Shown in pieces: positions 21,895-32,970 of a DNA stretch of 64,000 nucleotides (positions are counted from its first letter, which is position 1; the number at the start of each line of letters is the position of its first letter). The notes under the pieces are model-generated. The model was not told where the DNA came from, ran no database searches, and saw nothing but the letters and a program-made list of their open reading frames with translations. The DNA is from Anisus vortex (taxonomy: Eukaryota > Mollusca > Gastropoda > Planorbidae). Made by a program: the position numbers and the translations under genes. The stretch lies in contig OX421508.1 of the NCBI GenBank assembly GCA_949126835.1, forward strand, positions 11,777,994 to 11,841,993, written 5' to 3'.

Positions 21895-23040
21895 GACCAA
21901 CTTTTAATACCTTCCAGTAAGTAAAAAAATTATTATTATTATATTTTACATATTTATATTATCTTTGTTTTAATTGTTTTCCTCGGCGTCTACCAGTACG
22001 ACCACAGTACATTTTTAATTCAAAGTATAGTCTTAGGATAGTGATATACCTAATTGTCCTAATACCGGTATCGAAAATAGATAACTTTAGATATCTTAGA
22101 AATTGAATGTAGGCCTAATTAATCTGGGCTATTATATAAGGCAGGCCTATCTTATATTTATATAATTGGGCAGGCCAATTCATTATTATCTCATTTATGG
22201 GCTACTAATATTCACTTATAGCAAGTTATAGCTTATAGCCTCAAAAATTATTACACACCTATGCCTAAGCCTAAGCTATATTTGCCTATCATCAATCAAA
22301 TCAATGTGAATGTGGGCTCTTTTGTTGGGCAGGCGGCCGGCAGGCCTATTCTATACATTCATTTAGTGAAATAGTGGCTAATACCTCTCCGTAAGTAAAT
22401 ATATATATAGCCTATATTTTTACACTTTATTAATATCTTCTTTTGAATGGTTTTGGCTACATTTCCTCGGCGTACATTTTTTAGTATTATTATCTCACTT
22501 TTTTCCCTTTACTAAACTTTACTTCCAGGTTAGTTAGGGTAGGTCTATACTATTTGAACTTATAATTGTTTTATTTTTATTTGATTTTTCGTTTCATTTT
22601 AAATTGTCTTCACTTTTTTCCTCGGCGGCTACGACCACAGTGCATTATTTTGTTTTCATTATCTCATTTTTACCTTTACTTCCAGGTTTTAGATGTCAAC
22701 TTTATATCTTCACTGCTGCTATTTCTTTCAATTTTATTTGGCTAATACCTCTCAGTAAGTAAAAAAAATAAATATATATTTTTACACTTTATTAATATCT
22801 TCTTTTGAATGGTTTTGACTAAATTTCCTCGGCCTACATTTTTTTAGTAGACCTATTCATTAATATCGCACTTTTAGTGTCAACTTTATACCCTCACCAC
22901 TGCTGTTTCTTTCAATTTTATTTGGCTAATACTAATACCACTCAGTAAGTAAACAAATATATATGTTTTACATTTTATTAGTATCTTCTTTTGAATGGTT
23001 TTGACTGAATTTCCTCGGCTTCTACAACCACAGTACATTT
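21895..23040 (+). repeat. Degenerate tandem repeats inside the Helitron
   Basis: A unit beginning AATACCTCTCAGTAAGTAAA and containing TTTTGAATGGTTTTG and TTTCCTCGGC recurs near 21900, 22378, 22745 and 22930. Spacing is irregular (about 480, 365 and 185 bp). Each unit holds CAGTAAGTA, which looks like a splice donor, but no exon can be defined. Confidence 0.7.
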
Positions 23041-23139
23041 TCAACTTATAATTTTTCAAATTGTTTATCTTTAAACTATATATGGTTATACATTTATTCT
23101 TAAAATGATTCTTATAATTTTTTATTTATTTCATTAGAA

Positions 23140-24150
23140 TGTCTACAACTACCCCCGTTTCAAAGAGACCAAAAAGAAATTATACTCCGGTACAAATGGA
23201 CCAGAAAAGGCAAAGAAAATCTGCAACTTAGAGGCATGCAAATGAAACTCCAGAACAAATGGAAGAGAAACTTAGGCATAGCAGAATTAGGATGGCACAG
23301 TTGAGGTTGAGGCAAGCTCTAATGACATTAAATTAGAAGCATTTAGTTATGATTGTAAAATTAATTATCATTACAACCGGATGTACGCATAGGATCAATG
23401 GATATTGTTTGTCAATACTGTCAGGCAAATAGGTGAGAAATGAATTGCCAGGAATTTGCTTGCTGTTCGTGGGGGAGAGGGGTATTTTGGCCCATTATTG
23501 ACCAACCACCAGAACCTCTATATTCTTACCTGTCTGGGGAAACACCTGAATCTAGACATTTTTAAAACATATTAGTATAATTCTTGCTTCCAAATGACTC
23601 CCTTTGGGCAAATGTAGAATCTGCCAATTTCATGACAACCTTTAAAGTACAGAGTCAAATATATTACAATGCCGGTTCACTCCTACCAATGCTAAATGAG
23701 TCGCCCAAGTTTCTTCATTTATTTTGTTGGTGATGAAGCAACTGAAGCTGCCCAACAATGCAATAATATCTGTAGCTTATTAGGCCGATTTAATTTTTCA
23801 ATGGGCGCCGCCAGGGACTTTAGAAATTATAATATCAGTTTAAAATGTAAAATGAGTGTTGGGTAGAATTATTTTTTAATTGTAGGCCTATATGTTTTTA
23901 TGTTTTTTTTCTTAAAGTGATTCTTATGTTTTTTTTTATTTTAATCATTAGGATGTTTACCACTACCCCTGAATCAAAGAGACCTAAAAAAAAGTGAGAC
24001 TCCAGAGCAACGAGAATAGAAAAGTCAAAGAGTGTCCTTAATGTGTGCCAATGAAATGCCAGATAAAAAAAAAGAGAAACTTTGACGAAAGAGAATTAAA
24101 ATGGAACAGCAGAATTTGAAGCCACTGGGAATGCCACCTCATATATAAGC
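23140..24150 (+). pseudogene. Two decayed copies of a Helitron helicase N-terminal segment
   Basis: At 23140-23335 the plus frame reads MSTTTPVSKRPKRNYTPVQM, then a stop, then ANETPEQMEEKLRHSRIRMAQ. At 23951-24150 a worse copy reads MFTTTPESKRPKKK with several stops. The 'NETPEQ...RL..R' repeat pattern is common at the start of Helitron-encoded helicases. Both are dead and were duplicated within the element. Confidence 0.6.
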
Positions 24151-25746
24151 TTCAAAAATTGGATCTCACATCATATTATGGCGTAATCTAGATCCGTCCA
24201 ATCTTTTTATCTTTGCTTCTGGGGGTAAAACTAACAATTTAGTTAATTCTAAAGCTGTGAGTTAAATGTCAAATTTGTGAAGGACAATAATTCATTTGGA
24301 TGTTTACATTTAATGCTTCACTAAACCTAGAGCTACTGACAATTGATTTAATTAATTTTAAAACATTTAATATACTTAAAATATGCATTTTCTAAATTAT
24401 CTTTTGGGGTTTTAATCTTTTATTTAATTTTGTGTACAGTTTTATTAGAAGATTCTTTTTTTTTTCTTATGTGTTATAATAATGCTACCCAACACTCATT
24501 ATATTATTTTACACTTTAAACTGATGTGTTTTAAACAAATTGTTGTTTGGCATTGCTATAAGTATAAGTTTAGTATAATCTTTTTTTTTTTTTTTAAATT
24601 CTATAGACATTTTACTTGATGTTTTTTTCATACAAATTTTAATAAAACTTGCATTTGCTGGAAAGTTTTTACTTTGTTAATAAATTTATGCTACAGCATG
24701 TATATTTTTAAACCTCCTTATTGTTGTCTGAATGTTTTTGTCATTATTGTTATATGTTTATATGTTTCAAGCTTAATTCCTCTGTGTTGTCTAGAAATAA
24801 ATTATATAGGCCTGTCAAATGTAGTTAGCTTAATTTTTAGGCTTGAAAGTAAACAACATAAATTTAAAACTAATTCCTATTTGCCTAGGTCCATTGCAAA
24901 ACTAAATCAATAATTAGTTCATCATATTCTTAAAATAATTGTGTTTCAAGCTAAGTCTATGTAATTTTTACCCCGGGCAACGCCGGGTAAATTAGCTAGT
25001 AATATATATAAATGTAAAAGCAATGCATTCGTTCATGGTTCTTATAGAGAGCATTTGCAATGGGCATGGCTTAGGTTTCTAATTCACGTAACTATGTAAA
25101 TAGAAGCCATAAGGAGGACATGGTGGAATAAAATTGTTCTTTACCATGTCTATTTTACACACAAAATATAAGGAATTTATTTCCATAAAGTTTGTTTTTT
25201 AACTGTGATATTAGTCCTTAGTAGTCCGTTCATGAAGTAAACAAGATTTTAAAGTTGTTCAATGGTACTGGCAAACATTTCACAGCATGCCTTATGGTTT
25301 AAGATAGTAAGTTAAGCTAACTTTCGACAATCGACATCTTCAATTAAATATTCTGCACTTACGGAACATATGCCATTGATTTATAATGGTTTAACTTTTA
25401 GCACTGTTTGTAAATGTTTATTGCATGACAGTGTTTTATATATTTTTACGTCATATTGTTGAAATGATAATATTTTTCAATAACACCTTCTTAAGCCTAC
25501 AGTAATACGGCTGCCATTGTTCACCACCACACAAAGTAAACAAAAAACTCGTGCTATTTGTCACGTGATTGCAAATGCTCTATTTGCATCTACTTTCACG
25601 TGATTAAATGGCATACCGTAAAATATGCACGATAAAAAAATAATGCAGTTATATTATTTTGAAATGCAAAAATATATACTTTATTTTCTGTAATATTGTG
25701 GTTGCTACACAATGGTTTCCATACCAATATATGCAAGAACTCTTTC

Positions 25747-25892
25747 CTATTTACTAGTCATATTTAAACTTTGTTCCAAATTTTTTTCACAGACATAATG
25801 ACTTAAATCTGCACACCAATCGTCATCTAGTAACGGCCGATAACCCCAAATTTGGACACAATGTTGAGTTCCATCGCAATTACTTGGATTAT
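25747..25892 (-). CDS. C-type lectin domain, last coding exon (copy A)
   Basis: A minus-strand exon too short for ORF finders. It follows a TTATTGTACAAAG acceptor and ends at TAG (25747-25749). It completes a phase-1 codon (G from the upstream exon plus AT gives Asp), then reads NPSNCDGTQHCVQIWGYRP, LLDDDWCADLSHYVCEK and a short tail ending NMTSK. This is the C-terminal half of a C-type lectin fold: the HCV and DDWC cysteines pair, and YVC pairs with the upstream DC. The usual WND calcium motif is replaced by WGYRP, and the EPN/QPD position reads NPS, so classical sugar binding is doubtful. Exon 29696-29878 lies upstream across a 3.8-kb intron. The frame is intact. Confidence 0.85.
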
Positions 25893-26262
25893 CTTTGTAC
25901 AATAAAAAGAAAAAAAAAAGAAACATTATAAATACAATGTTAAATTAAATAAAAATTAACAGCTATGGTTTTATCTTAGCACTAAATCAATTAATGTATA
26001 CGTTTTGTTCTTACGTTCTTATTATGTTAAAGGCTAATTCATTAAACGATATTATTCAATTGAAAGTGAGGCTTTGTGCGAAAAAAAAAACATCTGATCT
26101 TATTCGGTTTTATCATGTATACGGTCACACCATAAAATAGGAAATTATGAGTAAAATAATAGCTGTTTCTCTTTGGTGCAAACTGCTCATCCCTGGATTA
26201 TGCTCCCTTTCAAGCTTCCATCTCCGTCATTCTTCACTAGAGTGAGATCATGATAAGGTAAT

Positions 26263-27524
26263 TGTGGCGTGCTGGTCTAAGTTGCAGCGTCACAGAGCCT
26301 CAATTAGCATAGGCTATCAGTGCAGACTTAGTGGATGATTCAACGCGGCATACAGGGTGATGGGGAGGGGTGATTTTGGCGGGTTATCTAGAGGTATGCT
26401 GGTCCCAAGGGATGATGATCTCTATGTGGTGCAAAGACGAATTTTATCCAGGTTTAGTTTGGCTCGTTAATACGTAGGTTGATTTAAACTGTTGACTAAA
26501 TCACACCTAAACAAGGCGTATTGTGACAACGAATATATTATTCATATAAATGTCCGTATTCAATCATTAAAGACGTGAGCAAATAAATCATACAATTCAA
26601 ATACAAGTGATAAAGAGTGTATATCTAATCAAAAGGCCTAAACTATATGTAAGTAGGTAGTCCTAAGAAGGACTCTCTACAACAGACTGTGGCACCGCAT
26701 GGCGCTACTGGAGTCCGGGGCGTCCGGCCCTCACCACTCCTTCAGTCCGACTGCCCTAAGACTACCAGTTAAATCTATAACTAAAAGCATTAATAGTAAT
26801 AGTCACGTGGTGTAAAATGGGAGGGTAGGGGGAAATGTACACGTTTTCTTAGTCTGATTGACAGGAGTAGGGAAAGCATGGGGAGAGGGGTGGGGGATGG
26901 TGGGTGCGAGGGGCGATGAGGGGGAAGAAGGGGCGAAGAGGCGGTCAGCCATCCAAGGTAATTCTTATCGTCCAGCGGCGCCTTTGTTTAAGCAACAATG
27001 GAGATTTTGTCCAGGGAAACGAGCCCTAATAGTTCTTTTTTCATATACATGTTATAAGTGAGGAGGGACGGAGGAAGCGAAGGTCAGAGACGGTGGGCTC
27101 AGGGATGAAATTGACTTGTTTCTCAATTGTCCGTGGTACGGGGAGGGGGGGGGGGGCGAAAAGCACACATGTTACACAATTTAGAATAGTGTGCATGAAG
27201 TAGACTTAGTAACAATGACATATACATGAATGGAAACTAATGTTAATAACTGTCATATAACAATAAGTAATATACTTATGGGCATGCAGAACATATACAT
27301 ATATGTAAATAAAATTCAATGCAAGCTAAATACTTTAATGTTTAATATATGAGATAGAAAGGAAAGACACATTCTTACTCCAATCAGACATTCAATAGTG
27401 GCACATAGTGTCAGTGGTTCGTACGTACAGATGATATGATTATAGTATCTTATAAGAGCGGATTACATTATTTTAAAACATTCTTTAGTTGCGTGTGACG
27501 TTTTTTTTTGCCTAATACGTCAAA
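26263..27524. mobile_element. Solo-LTR-like insertion, copy 1 (1.26 kb)
   Basis: Begins TGTGGCGTGCTGGTCTAA and is flanked by GTAAT (26258-26262 and 27525-27529). The paralogous site near 55315 reads straight through GGGTAATATTCAATCT without it, which proves it is an insertion. It matches 44765-46088 along its length. No coding capacity. The TG start, 5-bp duplication and size suggest a solo LTR. The right end reads CGTCAAA rather than a clean CA. Confidence 0.75.
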
Positions 27525-27529
27525 GTAAT

Positions 27530-27960
27530 ATTCAATCTAGACTTTTCACACATAAATAAAACCCAACGTTTAATTTTGACATTTCACACATACATAACAC
27601 CAAACATTTAATCTAGACATTTCACACATACATAACACCCAATATTTAATCTAGACATTTCACACATACTTAACAACCAACATTCCATCTAAACATTTTA
27701 CACATACAGAATAGCCAACATTCAAAAGAGACATTACACCAATATCGTGTCCCGACATTTAAACATGCGACAGATAAACATGCGACACTTAAACATAGGC
27801 CCTAGACACTTAACCACACGTCAGATAAACATACGGACATTTAATCACACGACATTTAAACATACGGACACTTAATCCCACGACAGATAAACATACGGAC
27901 ACTTAATCCCACGACACTTAAACATACGGACAGTTAATCACAGCGACAGATAAACACACA
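27530..27960. repeat. Two adjoining minisatellites
   Basis: From 27530 to about 27740 a unit of about 38 bp (TCTAGACATTTCACACATAC, then ATAACACCCAACATTTAA) repeats about six times. From about 27745 to 27960 a shorter unit (GACACTTAAACATACG, GACACTTAATCCCACG, CGACAGATAAACATACG) alternates. The second motif GACACTTAATCCC is also the terminal motif of the transposon at 53079-55080. Confidence 0.8.
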
Positions 27961-28290
27961 TTTTCACTATACCATTAAAATAAATAGGAAAATAATATAG
28001 ATTATGTTGCCAATAGTAAAAAAACGGGATAGAGGGAAGGAAAATACATCATGGCATCAACAGGCCTACGGGGACACCTATGCCCTACGCCCACCCTTGG
28101 TTTTCCTCACTCCCATTTCATCGTTATTTATAATGAATTTAACCTTAATATTTATTTCTTTTTATTGAGTTTTTTTAGCTTTTGAACTAGAAATCTATGT
28201 ATACATAAAACATTAGTTATTAAACAAAAAAATAGCGTTCAGTGTGTTATCCCAACGTTTTGCTCAGTAGAAGTCTTGAATACTATCTAT
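27943..28290. repeat. Direct repeat, left copy
   Basis: Begins CGACAGATAAACACACATTT and includes GGCATCAACAGGCCTACGGG. It matches 29054-29350 in the same orientation, about 1.11 kb away. The sequence between (28291-29053) is unrelated and includes an unrecognised moderate-GC block at 28830-29050. Confidence 0.85.
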
Positions 28291-29053
28291 GAGCAGGGCA
28301 ATAGAGAGTCTTCATTGGTATGAAAGGTGAGCCATTGTTCGCAGAAATTGCAGAAAGTTTGCAGCTCAATAAAGGCTAACTGTACGTGCTTCACGGTCCT
28401 TTAAACAGAATCTACGCTGTATCTATGTAGATAACAAAGGACCTTTATCAGCACATATAGAACGAATAATACATACTTAAAGGTTCTGTATAAACAACCT
28501 TCAGTAAGGCACTATAAATGAAATTTTTTATAGGCAAAAGATGCAAGCTCAGCAGAAATGGATGGTGTTACCATAGTCTTATACATATCTAGTGCTCAAT
28601 TAGAAATACTGTTCTTAATGTTTTGGTTATTAGAATTTTAAAACGTATTCATATTTTTGCATTTTGGGGAACTTAGTTATAAATAGAGTATTTTTATTCT
28701 TGCCACCATCATTATCAAATTAATTTTAAAAGCTATTTCTAAATAATCATTGACCAATGCAATTAAAAGCTATATGTGTCAATTCGACCCACTAGTAGAT
28801 ATAAGAAGTATTTTTTTTAAATAAAACAAGGTGTATGAGTTACATTGTAGCCGAATACAGTTAAAACACGAAGAAGGGATGGCGCTAGTGAAGACATAAC
28901 GGATAAGTGGATTATGTAATACTGGCCGTCCGATCGCTGGTCTGGGCAGACACGCGTGAAATTCAACGTGAAGTAAGTCCCGCCCCTTCATCTGACCAGA
29001 CAGCAACAACAAAAAATGTGGCGTCACAAACAACAGCCCGCCCCCTTCCCCCG

Positions 29054-29350
29054 ACAGATAAACACACATTTTCACTATACCATTAAAATAAATAGAAAAA
29101 TTACATAGATTTTGTTACAAATAGTAAAAGTAATGGGATAGGGGGAGGAAAATACCTCATGGCATCAACGGGCCTACGGGGACACCTGTGCCCTACGCCC
29201 ATCATTGGTTTTCCTCACTCCCATTTCAACCCTATTTTTATTGAATTTATTCTTTAGTTTTAATTTTTAATTATTGATTTTTTATTTGAACTATATACAC
29301 ATACAATTAATGAAATAAAAGCGTTCAATGTGTTATCCAGACAGGGCAAT
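29054..29350. repeat. Direct repeat, right copy
   Basis: Matches 27943-28290 with small gaps. Together with the sequence between, it is present only in lectin copy A. Confidence 0.85.
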
Positions 29351-29695
29351 AGAGATCCATCACTGGTACGACAGGTGAGCCACAAATATAACATGCAATA
29401 TATATAATCAGTTATAATTTTAAAATGTGGGCTTAAGTAGATCTTGCCAATGTACAAGCTTGGTGAAACACGTCAACTCTATAGTTAAACATTGGTTTTA
29501 TTCAACATGTTGATTAGATAACTTGATTTATTTTTAAACATATTTTTTTTCATGAAACTTGCGTATGTAATCATTTAATTGTTTATCAAACCTATACTGA
29601 ATGTAATTTAAAATTTAATTTTTGAACCAAGTTATCTGAATTATACCTTTCATAAAACATTGTTAATATAACTATAGTTCAGCTACATATTTTAC

Positions 29696-29878
29696 CTGTA
29701 GTCCAGTATTTATCATAATCGTTCTTCTTTAAAACAGAGCCGTCATGCCAAACAAAGGTGGCATCTGTTTCTATGTTATCAGGTCCAATCCAACCATTTC
29801 TATTATCTTTTGTGTTATTCGTCATTAGAATTTGTAATAATTCCGGTGTTTGGGCCTCAGCCAACCTGGCTCCTCCAG
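29696..29878 (-). CDS. C-type lectin domain, middle exon (copy A)
   Basis: A 183-bp minus-strand exon between an ATCACAG acceptor and a CTACAG|GTAAAA donor, phase 1 at both ends. The frame reads GGARLAEAQTPELLQILMTN, then NGWIGPDNIETDATFVWHDG, then VLKKNDYDKYWTTG. This matches the C-type lectin core: A-x-L-A, E-x..I, the WIGL-like strand, the FVW-x-DG strand and the YxxW turn. The length is identical to the copy B exon (56129-56311). No upstream exon for this copy is visible within the window, so copy A may be incomplete or its first exon lies beyond later insertions. Confidence 0.85.
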
Positions 29879-30575
29879 CTGTGATTGAAAATAATACTTG
29901 TAATAGAATGCAAACAATAAAAAAAAATAATCCACATAAAGCAATTTAATAGTACTTTTAGAAATAAGTGTGGACTAAAATAATCTTGACATATAGCCCT
30001 GTTTTAAATGAGGTAAAATTTCAAAGACTGTCTCTTGCCGTTTTAGTGAAACAAGATCACCAAAACTTTTGTGGGCACATCTATTGTAATTTAGAAATAT
30101 GATGGAGCATGATTAGTATTTTCAAGTCCATTGTACGTTGATATAAATGTAGCTCATAAAGCGAAGGCATACGCATGACCAAGAACATTATTCTTGTAAT
30201 TTTTTTTTAAAGAACAATATGGCTTGGTCATGTGTTGCGACATTATAACCTTCCAAAAACAATCGTATAGGGTACTGTAGAATGTGGACGTCGGAGAGGC
30301 CGTCAGCGGTAGATGCTTGTTTGACAATGAAAATATTTGACAGGGCTGCAGTTGACTCAACTATTGAAAACCGCTCAAGATAGACAAAAGTGGAGAAAGT
30401 TGACTGCTGATGATATTTAAATTTCTTTTTTAAAAAGTGTTTTACCTTTGAATCCCTAAATGCATCAACCCAGGAAGAAAGACAAAGATAGTGAACTTTT
30501 ACAAAAAGACCTAGAGGAATTACGACATTGGGAATCTAATTGGAGTAGGTCTATTCCCTCTGTAAACTAACATCT

Positions 30576-32970
30576 GAGTATTTAAGAAATAAAAACCACG
30601 TTATCCATATGATATGATTTCTGAAGATAAACGTGAAAACCAGAATACAAATATATGCATTGACAATTTGTTTAGATCTATGTTGATGCAATGTCGCTTC
30701 CAATAAAGCTGTTAGAAAATAAACTATAATTGCATGCACGTTAAAAAAGTAAAGGAATAAGATTAAGTGAAACTTAGTTCAAACGTATGTAATGACAAAG
30801 CCATTGAACAATTGCAGTGCATATAGCCACCAGTTTATGTTTAGTTTTATTTCAACCCGCTTATGGCTACAGCCCTGGCATATAGATTTAACTTTTCTAA
30901 AAAAATATTGTAAAAGTAGGGCCCAAGTTTTTCCAAGTTAAGACTTAATAGTGTGCTACTTTAAAGAAAAAATTAATAACGATAAGCTACATATAAAACA
31001 AGATAATTGTTCTAAATAAACATGATATGCAACAAGGACGGTATCAAGAGATCTTTCGATCCATTCTCCAAAGTGTCTGTTGTTAATATTAGTTTAATGC
31101 AATTTACAAGGGTTGTATGAGTTTGTTTTCATTTTACCATTAATAATAACTTTTATTACGGCTACTGACAGTCTAAGACAGTGGTTCCCAAACTTTTTAA
31201 GGCCGCGACCCCTTTAAACAGTTTGTCATAATTTTGCGACCCCCCCCAAAAAAAAAAACAACAACAAAAAACAAAAAAAAACAACAACAAACAAACAAAC
31301 AACAATTAATAATATTATTTTTTTTCGTCCCTACTTTATTACTGCATTTTGTGACTGTTATGAATTGTAATGTAAATATCTAATATGCAGGATGCATTTT
31401 TATTTTCACAAAATGAACCTAATTAAAGCATAGCGATTAATCATTAAAAAAAGAAAACATAAAAACACATGTAATTAAATATTGCAAAATATCGGTATAG
31501 GCTTAGGCCTATATATCTAATTACAACACGAACGTCAGCTATTGTGATGGTTGACATTGCGTATTGCTTATCGGTTCAGACATTCTCGGGGCAGTCTTTG
31601 CAAGCAGAGCATCTCCAACAATAAGTCTACTGTGTTTAGACTTGATAACCAACAAGGTGGAAAAGCATGTTTACTAAGATATGTTGTTGCAAATGGAAGA
31701 ACACAATGTCAGCCAAAATAGTTTATGACATCAAACATTTTATCCAGAATTTTGTACCTGGCATTATAGGGAAATCAGTTCACTCTGCATCGTTGTTAAT
31801 ACGCTCAATGAACTCCTTTGTGCTTTCACAGGAACATCTTTGAATGCGAATGGGCTTCGGGCAAGTACATAGATATGTGAAGTCAGGTAGATTTGGAAAG
31901 TACCATGAAATTTTGGCTGCTAACATGTGAAAGTGTTATTTCACAGAATTTATCATCGTAATCATTTAGTCTGATTAAATGTCATGTTTTTCAAAGATTA
32001 CAGATAAAGTAGACCAGGAGCCGTATGAGAAAAAAAAAGTGCTGCTTCGATCCTTCTTTCCAACACTAGTCATAGCTAGATGATTTATTTGCATTACATA
32101 CGTTTATAGAAATCAGGAATATTTTAAAAGGTCTGTGAACCATTTTAGCACATTGTCATAAGATTTACCATTAAAATGTAATCATATCATTTACAGCCTT
32201 ACTATTCACAAACTTTAATCAAGTACAGTTTTTAATTTAAATTAATGTACCTTTTCCTAAACTTCAGTATTGATCTTACAAATAATATTACATAGATAAA
32301 CTCTTATGAGCCCCGGCACAGGACAATAACTGCACACACACACACACACTCACTATGTGGGGCCTGAAGTAGACAGCATATACATTTCATTTGCATACAT
32401 TTTTTTTATGCAAAGGCTAAAGATTCATTTGGAATGATCCGATCATTTTAGATACATTAAGCCATGTTAAATTTTCCTCCTTGCAGTATATATCATCATC
32501 AAATATATATAATTACAGTGAGTTGTTTATTTATATTATTTATATATATTTTTTATATATATATATGTTTGTCCCCTATAGGCGCCTAAGAAGTTTGACT
32601 AATAGGGACAAAAGTTAAATGTATAATTTGGAAATTTCCTCATGTAGTGAAATTTACTTTATGACTCATATTCATGAATGTGTTGATTTAAACAATCCAA
32701 AATGTTAGAGCCAACTATGCAAATAAATATAACTGTACATAACAAATGACCATTTCCGTTCAATTACTTGGTCGAACGCGAGATTCACTATGATGAACGC
32801 GAGCGTCTGATCGGATTTTCCCAATTCTGCTGTTGTTTTTTTAATGTCACGAGACCTTTTTTCAAAAGTTACGCACCGCAATTTGGCTTGGAGAGTTTGA
32901 ATAGTGTAGGCTACTTAAAACAAAATTCAAGGGTATGACGTAATGTCTATCAAATCATTTCTTTTTTTTG
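30576..32970. other. AT-rich stretch with an orphan hAT terminus
   Basis: No supported gene. At 31179 the sequence CAGTGGTTCCCAAACTTTTT, then GCGACCCC, is a common hAT terminal sequence followed by an A-rich run. No matching end was found. A (CA)n tract lies at 32333-32350 and (TA)n near 32550. Confidence 0.55.

Larger units (their letters stand above)
21551..24999 (+). mobile_element. Helitron family 2, 3.4 kb
   Basis: Starts TCTATATATATAAAAAG after an A. Ends with the stem ACCCCGGGCAACGCCGGGT (24970-24988), then AAATTAG and CTAG at 24996-24999, followed by T. A|TC...CTAG|T is the Helitron insertion signature, and the hairpin 7-8 bases before CTAG is its terminator. No intact Rep/helicase is present. 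Two decayed copies of a helicase N-terminal segment and tandem repeats fill the inside. It sits 12 bp beyond the end of family-1 Helitron DNA and is absent from the paralogous site near 52035. Confidence 0.88.
25001..30575. repeat. Segmental duplication, copy A (lectin block)
   Basis: Aligns with 52034-57350 over most of its length in the same orientation. Shared pieces include GCAATGCATTCGTTCATGG at the left, the lectin 3' exon, the ATTCAATCTAG minisatellite, the second lectin exon, and GGAGTAGGTCT near 30545. The alignment is broken by insertions private to one copy: 26263-27524 in copy A and 53079-55080 in copy B. Confidence 0.9.

Noticed and set aside
30154..30740. Possible extra lectin exons (ORFs at 30154-30360 and 56523-56874; the GGGTTGATGCATTTAGG...AAAG|GTAAAA stretch near 30440-30475)
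   Set aside because: Conserved between the two copies but no lectin motif and no phase-consistent acceptor; conservation is explained by the duplication.
31330..32300. hAT transposase remnant to the right of the hAT end at 31179
   Set aside because: Some faint transposase-like words on the minus strand but no convincing motif series.
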